This document shows positions 47,501 through 58,910 of a stretch of 64,000 nt of DNA, piece by piece (position 1 is the stretch's first letter; every line of letters starts with the position of its first letter). Location: NCBI GenBank assembly GCA_947482115.1, contig CANKII010000003.1:124001-188000 (forward strand), in the 5' to 3' direction. The notes under the pieces are model-generated. The model saw only the letters and a program-made list of their open reading frames with translations. It ran no database searches and had not been told where the DNA came from. The stretch is from Fibrobacterota bacterium (lineage in GTDB: Bacteria > Fibrobacterota > Fibrobacteria > UBA11236). A program made the translations under genes and the position numbers.

Positions 47501-50500
47501 GTAGGAAAAATGGCGACGCACACCCCGACCATCAGCGGGATTATCACGAGTTGTACCGCGAATCCGTCTCTGCCTTCCCCTCTGGTCATAAATAACACGA
47601 CTTGCGTTATTTTCGGAACGCCAACTGCAACACAAGCGCCGACAACTTACACCATCACGGCGACGAACAGCATGGGATCCGGAACTGCAGCTTTGAATCT
47701 CGGAATACTCATTGCAAAGCCCACGCTCGCATTCTCTCCCAACACGGTCGCCGATACCATCGGAGTGGCGGCAACCCACATTCCGACCACAACTGGGACA
47801 ATCACAAATTGCACCATCTCTCCCACGTTGCCATCGGGTTACAGTCTCAACGCTACCCAGTGTTCCGTGTCCGGCAACCCATCCATTGCTCAAACCTCAA
47901 CCGCTTATATCATTACCGCGTCGAACAGCACGGGATCCGCAACCGCCACGCTGAACCTCAGCGTGCTCATCCCCAAACCCGCCCTGTCCTTTTCACCCAA
48001 TTCGGTGCTCGACAGCATTGATATCGCAGTAATACATGCTCCGACAACCACCGGCCTCATCACAAATTGCATTGCGAGCCCGTCATTACCGTCCGGTTTA
48101 TCCGTCAATAACACGACCTGCATTATTTCCGGATCCCCAACTTCCGCTCAACTTTCAACAGCCTATGCCATCACCGCGTCAAACAGCACAGGATCCGCAA
48201 CAGCCATCCTGAATCTTGGAGTGATGTCCACAGGAGCACCCTTAGTGGCATTCAACCCCGGCGCATGGGTGGATACCGTCGGAAAAACAGTGACGCATGT
48301 TCCTTCCACTCTCGGAACCATCACAAGTTGCACCACGAACCCTGTCTTGCCTTCTTCCCTGTCCATCGATAACAATACCTGCGTCATTACTGGAACTCCA
48401 ACTGCTGCGCAGGCCTCCACGGCTTATGCCGTTACCGCTTCCAACAGCACGGGTTCGGGAACCGCAACATTGAATCTCAGCGTCCTTATCGCAAAGCCCA
48501 CCGTATCCTTCTCTCCGGGAATGTCAGCGGATACCATCGGCACCATGGCAAGTCATAGTCCCACAACCACGGGAGTCATCACCCATTGCGGCGTTTCTCC
48601 CGCCTTGCCATCCGGTTATTCCTTCGACACCGCAACCTGTGTCATCGCAGGAACTCCAACCACATCGCAGGAATCCACTACCTATGCGATCACGGCCACC
48701 AACAGCACGGGATCCGCAACCGCCACGTTGAACCTCAGCGTGCTTATCCCCAAACCCATGCTGAACTTCTTTCCTGCCTCTGTCTTCGACACCATGGACA
48801 TTCCAGCGGTTCATGTTCCGACTATCACAGGTATCATCACAAGCTGCACTGCAAGCCCTTCATTACCGCCCTCATTATCCATTGACAATTCCACTTGTAT
48901 TGTTTCCGGCGCGCCTACCGCCGCTCAACCCTCAACAACTTATGTCATCACCGCTTCAAACAGCACCGGATTTGCAACCGCAATTCTGAACCTCGCTGTG
49001 ATGTCCACACCTGTGCCCGTGGTTGCTTTCAACCCCGGCACACTCATGGATACCGTTGGCAAAACAGTGACCCATACTCCCACCACCAGCGGCACCATCA
49101 CAAGTTGCACCGCCAACCCACCGCTTCCTCCGTCCCTTTCCATCAACGGCAATAGCTGCATGATTTCCGGAACACCCGCAACGGCACAAGCATCGATCGC
49201 CTATACCATCACCGCAGCCAACAGCGCGGGATCCGGGACTGCAACACTGAATCTTGGCGTGCTCCTCGCCAAACCCACTTTGTCCTTCTCTCCGGGAACG
49301 GTTTCTGACACAGTCGGTGTGGCGGCTACTCACACTGCAACAATCACGGGAACCATTGGCGATTGCGTTGTCTCTCCGTCGCTGCCTTCAGGATTTTCGA
49401 TGGACAACAACACCTGCGAAATGACCGGGATTCCATCCGCGGCACAAACATCCACATCTTATGCCATCATGGCATCCAATAGCACGGGGTCCGCAACCGC
49501 CACGCTGAATCTCAGCGTACTTCTCGCCAAACCCACTCTATCCTTCTCTCCCGGTGTCATGGTGGATACCATTGACCAGGCCATCAGTCACACACCTGTG
49601 ACAACAGGGAGCATCGCAAGTTGCACCGTCACTCCGATTTTGCCATCGGGATACAACATCAACCATTCCACTTGCGAGATCACAGGAACTCCGGTTATTG
49701 AGCAATCTCTCACGGGCTATACGATTACCGCATCGAACAGCACCGGATCGGGTGTTGCCACATTGAGTCTGGGCGTGCATTCCATTCCCACCCCCGTGGT
49801 GACGTTTGCGTCCGGAGGATGGACGGATACCGTTGGTGTTTCCGTGATACATGCTCCCCTGGTGTCAGGAAGCATCACATCCTGCGCCGCTTCACCCGCT
49901 TTACCTGCAGGCCTTGTCCTCGGCAATACAACCTGCGCCATTTCTGGAATACCGGCGGCGCCCTCACCTTCAACCTTGTACGCCATCACGGCCAGCAATG
50001 GCAGCGGTTCCGGAACAACCACGTTGAACTTGAACATTCTCCTCGCCAAACCGACGGTAACTTTCTCACCCAATTCCCTGTTGGATACGGCGGGAAAGCC
50101 GGCAACACACATGCCGTTGATCACCAGTTTGATCTCCGGCTGCGTCATTTCCCCGTCCCTTCCAACGGGCTTTGTCATCAGCAGCACGACCTGCGCCATT
50201 TCCGGCACTCCCACTGTGGCACCTTCATCCAAGACCTACAAGGTTACCGCCACAAACAGCACCGGTTCGGACACCGCCACATTCAACCTGAGCGTCCTGA
50301 TCGCCAAACCCACCGTGTCCTTCTCGCCCAATTCCGTTGTGGATACGGCGGGAAAAGCCGCAACCCATATTCCATCCACAACAGGTGTGATTACGTCATG
50401 CACAATTTCGCCAACGCTTCCCGTTTTGTTCAGCTTTAATGATACGACTTGCGCCATTTCCGGCACTCCCATCGTCACCTCTCCGACGACAGTGTACACC

Positions 50501-52675
50501 GTTACGGCCTCAAACAGCACGGGATCAGGATCCACCACCTTGAACTTGAGTGTGCTTTCAACCTCAACAATTCCGCTGGTCACATTCGGATCCGGCAGCG
50601 TGATGGATACCATGGGAATATTCGCGACTCACACCCCAACCCTTTCGGGCGGAACGCCCACAATTTGCACCGCCTCCCCGGCGCTGCCGGAAGGCATCTC
50701 CATCGGCAATGCGACTTGCATCATTACTGGAGTACCGACCGCGCCTTCTTCTTCCACGGTGTATACCATTACCGCTCTCAACGGAAACGGATCGGGGACT
50801 ACCACACTGAATTTGGCCGTGTTGATCGCCAAACCCACGGTGTCCTTCTCGCCCAATTTGGTGAACGATACGGTGGGACAGCCGACAAACCACATTCCAA
50901 CAACTTCCAGTTCAATTGCGAACTGCACGATTTCTCCCGCACTACCAGCCGGATATGTCATCGACAACACAACGTGTGCCATCTCCGGAACCCCCACCAC
51001 AGACCAGGCTGCCAAGACCTATACCATTATGGCGTCAAACAGCACCGGAACGGGAACCGCCACTTTGAACATCAGCGTGCGGGTATCCAAACCCACGGTG
51101 TCCTTCTCGCCCAATTCATTCGTGGATACGATCGGCAAAGCGGTCGTTCACACTGCAACAACAACCAGTTCCATTACAAGTTGCTTGAGCTCCCCCGCGC
51201 TTCCAACCGGCCTTGTCCTGAATAATACGACCTGCGCCATTTCAGGGACGCCCATCATTACCTCCCCCACAACAACCTATGCCATTACAGCGGCGAATGG
51301 TACGGGGTCGGGAACCGCCACCTTGAGCTTGAGCATTCTTTCAACCGGCGCTACGCCATTGATGACGTACGGCTCCACTCCCTTGGTGGATACCATCGGC
51401 ACTTCCTTGCTTCATGCTCCCACTCTTTCAGGCGGCGCTCCCAATACCTGCACCGCTTCCCCCGCCTTGCCCGCAGGACTTGTCCTCAGCAATACAACAT
51501 GCATCATCACGGGGACGCCGCTTGCCGTTTCCCTTTCAACACCGTACACCATCACCGCCACCAATAGCAGCGGTTCAGGAACCGCCGCCTTGAATTTGGC
51601 CGTGCTCATCGCCAAACCCTCGATATCATTCTCGCCCAATTTGGTGAATGATACGGTGGGACTTTTGGTTAATCACACTCCAATCATCACGGGTCCCATT
51701 GCGAGTTGCGCCATCTCTCCGGCATTACCACTGGGTTATGTGATCGACAGCTCAACCTGCGTGATTTCCGGAACACCTACCCTTGTGACTTCTGCAACGA
51801 CATATACGATTACCGCATCTAACAGCACTGGCATCGGTATGACCACTTTGAAAGTTGCGTCCATCGCTCCCATCATCACCTACCCTGTCACTACGGCAAG
51901 TTATCTGGTCGGCGCGATGATATCTGACAACACGCCCCTCAGCGTGGGAGGCCCAAACACCCAATTCTCGATCTCTCCAAACTTGACCGCAAACACCGGT
52001 CTGATATTCGATACTTTGACCGGAATGATTTCGGGAACACCAACTGTGCAATCCCTTTCAAAAAATTATACGGTCGCGATTTCCGGAGAATGGGGGACCA
52101 CTGCAATCACATTGAAAATCGCGTCTTTCAAGATTCCCTCCAGCCTGTCCTATTCGGATGATCCCACCACTTACGTGCTGGGCATCCCCATCACTCCGAA
52201 CAGTCCTTCCGTATCGGGAATGATCACACATTATTCGGTGAACCCTCCGCTGCCACAGGGTTTGATTCTCGACAGTCTGTCGGGCGTGATCTCGGGTATT
52301 CCAACGGGGGCGCAGCATTTTTCGGCCGACTATGTCGTGACAGCCTCAAACCCGATGGGTTCCGTCTCCGGAACAGTGAATATCGGAATCGTTGGCCCCC
52401 CCTCGAATCTTTCCTATCAGGACGATGCCCCGACTTATGGGGTGGGTATGCCCATCTTCCCCTTCAACCCACCAGCGGTTCGCGGCATCGTCACCTATTA
52501 CTCGGTAAGTCCGGCGTTTCCGTTGGGGATTATCCTCGACGCCAGCACGGGCTATATAATGGGCACACCTCTGAAAGTCTCTCCGGCTGCCGAGTATACC
52601 ATCACTGCCCAAAATCCGGGCGGCTACACACAAACCACAATCACACTCGGGGTCACCCCCGTTCCCAATCCTTAA
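44549..52675 (+). CDS. Giant secreted repeat protein with ~31 tandem putative-Ig (He_PIG-like) domains
   Basis: ORF opens at 44462; probable start MKNFFPSAVLFCAATAFSA at 44549 after aagaggag RBS; ~86-aa repeats of type KPTVSFSPSTVVDTLGKAVTHTPTTTGTL..C..LPxGLSIN..TC.ISGTPT...TAYTITATNSTGSGTATLNLSVLIA. Confidence 0.9.
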   Translation: MKNFFPSAVLFCAATAFSAAPTISYSPSTVVDTVGKAAAHTPTTSGSITSCSVTSGTLPAGLSINNTTCVISGTPTTAKVSTAYTITASNSTGSAIASLNLTVLLAKPTVSFSPSTLVDTIGKAATHTPTITGTITNCSISVGILPLGLSINTTTCAITGTPLATLIPTGFTITATNSTGSGSAALNLSVLIAKPTVSFSPSTVVDTLGKAVTHTPTTTGTLVNCAIAPALPLGLSINILTCAISGTPTTTQTSTAYTITATNLTGSGTATLNLSVLIAKPTVSFSPSTVVDTVSKSATHSAATTGTITTCTVSPTLPSGLNINSSTCAISGTPTASHSATTYTVTASNSTGSGTGTLNLTILIAKPTVVFSPSTVIDTMGVVTSNSPVTTGTISSCGITPGLSQGLSISNSTCIISGTPTKTRTSTVYTITATNSTGSATVTLNLTVQQPTAPVVNFNPGTLVDTIGKTATHTPTTTGTITTCVASPTLPVPLAISNSTCVISGTPAATQASTAYTITATNSTGSGTATVNLSILIAKPTVAFSPSTVADTIGQAVTHTPTTTGTLSSCSISPTLPPGLNIDGLTCVISGSPTTAQASTVYTITATNSTGSNTATLNLSALISKPTLSFSPGSVVDTVDVAAMHVPATTGTISSCTASPSLPVSLSINNSTCVISGTPTAPQALTAYTITAANSTGSATAIVNLSVQSIPTPIVTFNPGTLVDTMGKAVAHTPTTTGIIKNCTATPSLPSPMVINTATCVISGTPAATQSSTAYTITASNSMGSGTATVNLSILIAKPTVAFSPATVSDTIGAAAVHTPTTTGTITSCTITPALSSGLSINNSTCAISGTPTTARASTAYTITAANSTGSGTATLNLSVLIPKPTLSFSPGTATDSVDIAATHSPATTGTITSCSASPALPASLSLNNSTCVISGTPTAPQSLTAYVITAANSTGSVTAALNLTVLTIATPVVTFNPGTLVDTVGKMATHTPTISGIITSCTANPSLPSPLVINNTTCVIFGTPTATQAPTTYTITATNSMGSGTAALNLGILIAKPTLAFSPNTVADTIGVAATHIPTTTGTITNCTISPTLPSGYSLNATQCSVSGNPSIAQTSTAYIITASNSTGSATATLNLSVLIPKPALSFSPNSVLDSIDIAVIHAPTTTGLITNCIASPSLPSGLSVNNTTCIISGSPTSAQLSTAYAITASNSTGSATAILNLGVMSTGAPLVAFNPGAWVDTVGKTVTHVPSTLGTITSCTTNPVLPSSLSIDNNTCVITGTPTAAQASTAYAVTASNSTGSGTATLNLSVLIAKPTVSFSPGMSADTIGTMASHSPTTTGVITHCGVSPALPSGYSFDTATCVIAGTPTTSQESTTYAITATNSTGSATATLNLSVLIPKPMLNFFPASVFDTMDIPAVHVPTITGIITSCTASPSLPPSLSIDNSTCIVSGAPTAAQPSTTYVITASNSTGFATAILNLAVMSTPVPVVAFNPGTLMDTVGKTVTHTPTTSGTITSCTANPPLPPSLSINGNSCMISGTPATAQASIAYTITAANSAGSGTATLNLGVLLAKPTLSFSPGTVSDTVGVAATHTATITGTIGDCVVSPSLPSGFSMDNNTCEMTGIPSAAQTSTSYAIMASNSTGSATATLNLSVLLAKPTLSFSPGVMVDTIDQAISHTPVTTGSIASCTVTPILPSGYNINHSTCEITGTPVIEQSLTGYTITASNSTGSGVATLSLGVHSIPTPVVTFASGGWTDTVGVSVIHAPLVSGSITSCAASPALPAGLVLGNTTCAISGIPAAPSPSTLYAITASNGSGSGTTTLNLNILLAKPTVTFSPNSLLDTAGKPATHMPLITSLISGCVISPSLPTGFVISSTTCAISGTPTVAPSSKTYKVTATNSTGSDTATFNLSVLIAKPTVSFSPNSVVDTAGKAATHIPSTTGVITSCTISPTLPVLFSFNDTTCAISGTPIVTSPTTVYTVTASNSTGSGSTTLNLSVLSTSTIPLVTFGSGSVMDTMGIFATHTPTLSGGTPTICTASPALPEGISIGNATCIITGVPTAPSSSTVYTITALNGNGSGTTTLNLAVLIAKPTVSFSPNLVNDTVGQPTNHIPTTSSSIANCTISPALPAGYVIDNTTCAISGTPTTDQAAKTYTIMASNSTGTGTATLNISVRVSKPTVSFSPNSFVDTIGKAVVHTATTTSSITSCLSSPALPTGLVLNNTTCAISGTPIITSPTTTYAITAANGTGSGTATLSLSILSTGATPLMTYGSTPLVDTIGTSLLHAPTLSGGAPNTCTASPALPAGLVLSNTTCIITGTPLAVSLSTPYTITATNSSGSGTAALNLAVLIAKPSISFSPNLVNDTVGLLVNHTPIITGPIASCAISPALPLGYVIDSSTCVISGTPTLVTSATTYTITASNSTGIGMTTLKVASIAPIITYPVTTASYLVGAMISDNTPLSVGGPNTQFSISPNLTANTGLIFDTLTGMISGTPTVQSLSKNYTVAISGEWGTTAITLKIASFKIPSSLSYSDDPTTYVLGIPITPNSPSVSGMITHYSVNPPLPQGLILDSLSGVISGIPTGAQHFSADYVVTASNPMGSVSGTVNIGIVGPPSNLSYQDDAPTYGVGMPIFPFNPPAVRGIVTYYSVSPAFPLGIILDASTGYIMGTPLKVSPAAEYTITAQNPGGYTQTTITLGVTPVPNP
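45900..51350 (+). repeat. Higher-order tandem repeat (three ~86-aa units per ~777-bp period)
   Basis: The codon for Phe in the 'xxF-NPG' of every third unit falls at 45920, 46697, 47474, 48251, 49028, 49805 (spacing exactly 777 bp five times), then 50585 and 51368 (780, 783). Confidence 0.9.
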
Positions 52676-52689
52676 TTCGGAGGTGCAAT

Positions 52690-54750
52690 ATGAAAAACAG
52701 GATGTTTAAAATCAGTTTGTCATTCATTCCGACTCTGTTCGCGCTGGGCTTTGGGCAGGAAAATTATGCCCAATGGGCCAGGTATCAAACCATTAAAGTG
52801 AACACCACAAGCTCAGGAGCGAACATTGCCGTCACGCAATTGAACTTCCCGGTTCTCGTGCGCCTGAATGCGGGGAATTTCGATTTCTCAAAATCCGCTT
52901 CGGGCGGTGCGGATATCCGCTTCACCAAGCTTGACGGTAGAACACGACTCAAGCATCAAATCGAACGCTGGGATGCAACAAGCCAGGTGGCCGAGATCTG
53001 GGTTCTCACGGACACGGTAACAGGCAATGGCAGCTCAAACTTCCGGCTTTATTCCGGAAAGGGTGGCGCGCCGGATAGTTCCAGTGGTTCGGCTGTATTT
53101 ACGACGCGAAACGGTTTCCAGGGCGTTTTCCATCTTGGTGAAGCAACAGATGACACGGCCCGGGACGCGACATCCAACAGCCTCAAGGGCATTCCAAGGA
53201 ATGTCGGGGGAAAGAATCCAATCGATGTGCCGGGATTGATCGGCAGAGCCAAAAACTTTCTGGGCAACAACTCCGACAACCACGGGGGATCCTATCGCCT
53301 TGTTGGCTCCAATGGCGGGGATACTTATCTGGGTCCTCTCAATTTCCAGAACGATTCCGCCACGTTAAACGGTGTTCCCCAATACACTCTTTCAGCCTGG
53401 ATATACACCAACGAAATTCCCAGCGGTGTCAACAACCGCAAAGCCATCATCGCAAAGTCCAGGGGAATCAGCGGATCCCAATACCATCTCCGACTGCTGG
53501 AAGCCATTGCCAATCAAACGGATCAAAATCTCGATACGAATCGCGTGGATTTTTCGGATGGGCCTACGGCCATTTACAAAATCGGCACCAAGGGGGTGAC
53601 CACGGGATTCTGGTTCCATGTCGTTGCCATACGCAGCGGCCCGGTCGGCTCTCCCACCAATTTGCAAGTGTACATCAACGGTGAAAGTTTTTTCTCCGCA
53701 AGTAACAGCATTACGCCGTCCACCCGTTCCGATTACAACGTCTACATCGGAAGCTTCTCGAACGATTCCGGTTTCTTCAATGGAAAAATCGATGAGGCCA
53801 CGTTTTCGAATGTTGCGCGCGATCCGGACTGGATCAAACTCAGCTACGAAACGCAAAAGCCCGGTTCAGGTTGCGTCCGGGTGGATTCAGCCATTACCCA
53901 AGCCCCATCGCCTTCCAATCTGATCTATTCAACAAACCCGGCCATCTATACAGTTGGGAAGCCCATCCCATTAAACACTCCGTCATTAACTGGGGTCGTT
54001 TCATCCCTTGTCAATACTCTGGTAGGGACCATTGCCACCTATTCCGTAAGTCCTTCCCTGCCGGCGGGTTTGATTTTGAATACCGCAACGGGTGTTCTCT
54101 CCGGAACTCCGATCACTCAAATTGCGGCCAATTACACAATTACGGCAACCAATGCGGCTGGCTCGATTTCAACGCTTCTCTATGTCGCTGTCATTGCCCC
54201 TCCCGCAATCGTCTCCCAACCGGCCAGCCAAGTGGCACCCTTGGGGGCCACCGTTCAATTTGGAATCCGTGCGGGTGACGGCACACAATCGTCCCTTGTA
54301 TACAAGTGGATTAAAAATCACACGGATACGCTTCCAGGAGCGATCACGGATACCCTTACACTCACAAATGTTCAACGCGCGGACAGTGGTGCAACTTACC
54401 AATGCCTGGCTCAAAACATGGCAGGCGCAACCTTGAGCCAACCCGCCACGCTTTTGGTAAACGCCTCCACCGGAATTTTGAATGCTTCCTTTCTCCATCC
54501 TTTCGGCGCCGGTGGATTTTCACTCCGATTTCCAGCCGGATGGAATACTGCAGAAGCCCGCATTTCCGTGGAAGATGTGTGGGGCCGTACCCGGCTGGAA
54601 AAATCCTTCTCCGTGTTGAACGGATTCTGCGATGTTTCCGGCCCTTTTGCTGTCATCCCCCCCGGAGTCTATTTCGTCAATATGCACCTGCTGGATGCTC
54701 ATCTAAATCGTCTGGCAACCCTAAGACAAAAATTCACCCTGGCCCATTGA
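52690..54750 (+). CDS. Secreted DUF2341 + LamG-like + putative Ig + Ig-like surface protein
   Basis: FPVLVRLNAGNFDFSKSASGGADIRFTKLDGRTRLKHQIERWD (DUF2341); LSAWIYTNEIPSG...GKIDEATFSNVARDPDWIKLSYETQ (LamG); YSVSPSLPAGLILNTATGVLSGTP (He_PIG); PASQVAPLGATVQFGIRAGD...ADSGATYQCLAQN (Ig); C-terminal sorting-like domain. Confidence 0.85.
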   Translation: MKNRMFKISLSFIPTLFALGFGQENYAQWARYQTIKVNTTSSGANIAVTQLNFPVLVRLNAGNFDFSKSASGGADIRFTKLDGRTRLKHQIERWDATSQVAEIWVLTDTVTGNGSSNFRLYSGKGGAPDSSSGSAVFTTRNGFQGVFHLGEATDDTARDATSNSLKGIPRNVGGKNPIDVPGLIGRAKNFLGNNSDNHGGSYRLVGSNGGDTYLGPLNFQNDSATLNGVPQYTLSAWIYTNEIPSGVNNRKAIIAKSRGISGSQYHLRLLEAIANQTDQNLDTNRVDFSDGPTAIYKIGTKGVTTGFWFHVVAIRSGPVGSPTNLQVYINGESFFSASNSITPSTRSDYNVYIGSFSNDSGFFNGKIDEATFSNVARDPDWIKLSYETQKPGSGCVRVDSAITQAPSPSNLIYSTNPAIYTVGKPIPLNTPSLTGVVSSLVNTLVGTIATYSVSPSLPAGLILNTATGVLSGTPITQIAANYTITATNAAGSISTLLYVAVIAPPAIVSQPASQVAPLGATVQFGIRAGDGTQSSLVYKWIKNHTDTLPGAITDTLTLTNVQRADSGATYQCLAQNMAGATLSQPATLLVNASTGILNASFLHPFGAGGFSLRFPAGWNTAEARISVEDVWGRTRLEKSFSVLNGFCDVSGPFAVIPPGVYFVNMHLLDAHLNRLATLRQKFTLAH

Positions 54751-54806
54751 CAAAGGGTTCACTCCTTGACTCCCCTTGAAACATTTCTCAAACAAGGATC
54801 GAGGTC

Positions 54807-55232
54807 ATGAGCAGCACAACTGACGAATCCAACGAGGAATACGGTTTTGGGTTTCATGATTTGGATTCGGATGGATTCCGCCATTCCGACGGCATTCAAG
54901 AGCCCGAATTCCCGGTGATGAAAATTGTGGACAATAGGCAGGGGTTCTTGATCATCCTTGAAGTTCCGGATTGTGATGAGGATGATCTTGAAGTTCTTTT
55001 TATAAAAGAATGCCTTCGGATTTCCGGATGGCGCGGTAAAAAGTCCTTTGGTACTTATCCTCAATCGCAATTTCCCCACGGCAAAAAATGGGAACGGTTC
55101 AGAAGGACTTTTCGCTTCTTCGTGCCGGTGGAAATGGATCAGTTGCAAACCCAGTTTGAATTCGGAATTTTGGTGGTATGGATCCCCAAGCCCATTGTCG
55201 GCCGGCCGGAAATCATCGAAACCGATTTTTAG
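54807..55232 (+). CDS. Hsp20/alpha-crystallin-like protein
   Basis: VDNRQGFLIILEVPDCDEDDLEVLFIKECLRISGWRG ... RFRRTFRFFVPVEMDQLQTQFEFGILVVWIPK. Confidence 0.7.
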   Translation: MSSTTDESNEEYGFGFHDLDSDGFRHSDGIQEPEFPVMKIVDNRQGFLIILEVPDCDEDDLEVLFIKECLRISGWRGKKSFGTYPQSQFPHGKKWERFRRTFRFFVPVEMDQLQTQFEFGILVVWIPKPIVGRPEIIETDF

Positions 55233-55352
55233 GGGGAGAATGAATTTTAGAGGGTAAAAAACCGTCCCTCTCCGACTTCGTCAATCCCAACGCCCAAGTC
55301 ATAAAAGACTTAGTAATCGTTCCAGTTCGTTCAGACCCTGAATTCGGAACCG

Positions 55353-55580
55353 ATGACCCAAACCCAACTGATTAAAAACGTCGGAAAGCAGATTGCCAAT
55401 TACGGCCTCGGCGATCTACTGAACAAGGCGATCGCCTTCCTGATGATGGGAGTGTCCATTTTATGTCACACTCTTATTACCCCATCGCCTATGCCTATGG
55501 GAAACTGGGGATCATGACCCTGCTTGCCCTCGGTCTTTATCTCGTGGCCGTCCGCATCAATCTTAATATTACCCTTGGCA
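55353..55580 (+). pseudogene. Internally deleted, frameshifted polysaccharide-flippase-like remnant
   Basis: MTQTQLIKNVGKQIANYGLGDLLNKAIAFLMM joined, in a different frame, to SHSYYPIAYAYGKLGIMTLLALGLYLVAVRINLNI (N- and C-terminal flippase-like pieces). Confidence 0.5.
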
Positions 55581-55589
55581 TACAATTTT

Positions 55590-56082
55590 TGTCCTGTTCA
55601 GATACCTGCGGAATATCCGAGAGCAGGTCGGAGGCCTCATAGCACGCCTCGCCACCATTCGATTTCCAGGTGGTGAACTCTCTGCCCCGCAATTACCAGG
55701 AACACCGCCAACAAATCCTGTCAACCTGCCTGATATTCCTCCTGGAGACGAACCAGCTTTGCCTCCTGCGGTTGCCAATACTGTTGAGATCCAAGAAAGA
55801 TTCAACGCTGAACGTGCTCGCGCATACTTGTGGGAGTACCGCTACCTGAATTTATTTATAGTGCCACGCTCACAACACGTACTTGAATGGTTTGCTTCAC
55901 TCGGAGCGCGAACAACCTATTCCATGTACGATAGCTTCTGGACAACAGCCATTCCAGATCCAAGTCAGCGTAGCACGATTATTTCCGTTTTCGAAGCACA
56001 CTTTCTCGTCCAGCGGCAAAACGAACTTCTGGAAATTACACCTAAGGGGCGAGAACATTTAGAATGGCGGCCCAAAATATGA
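55590..56082 (+). pseudogene. 5'-truncated ORF of unknown family (short basic stretch, Pro-rich linker, C-terminal domain)
   Basis: Open frame VLFRYLRNIREQVGGLIARLATIRFPGGELSAPQLPGTPPTNP...EITPKGREHLEWRPKI* without a convincing start or RBS. Confidence 0.4.
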
Positions 56083-56088
56083 CTTCTA

Positions 56089-58743
<2,655 letters not shown>

Positions 58744-58910
58744 GTTGAGTCAAAGAGCAAACACAATGCCGAACAGGGGAAAAAGAACAACTGGTCTTTT
58801 TGAGACCCATTATCATTAAACCGGAGAAATATCGCTGTCCTTGTTTTGCCATGAAACAGCCTTTGAAACACAAACTCCAATATTGAGACAAAAGCAAACG
58901 CCGCTTTGGA

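Noticed and set aside
44618-52633. Many ~70-230 aa ORFs on the minus strand and in alternate frames across the giant repeat gene (e.g. 44797-45297, 45316-45546, 49717-50232)
   Set aside because: They recur with the repeat period and are mirror images of the Thr/Ser/Gly-rich coding strand; composition artefact, not genes.
44462-52675. CRISPR-like array interpretation of the periodic repeats
   Set aside because: Repeats are ~260 bp, coding, in frame and divergent, with no short identical repeat/unique spacer structure.
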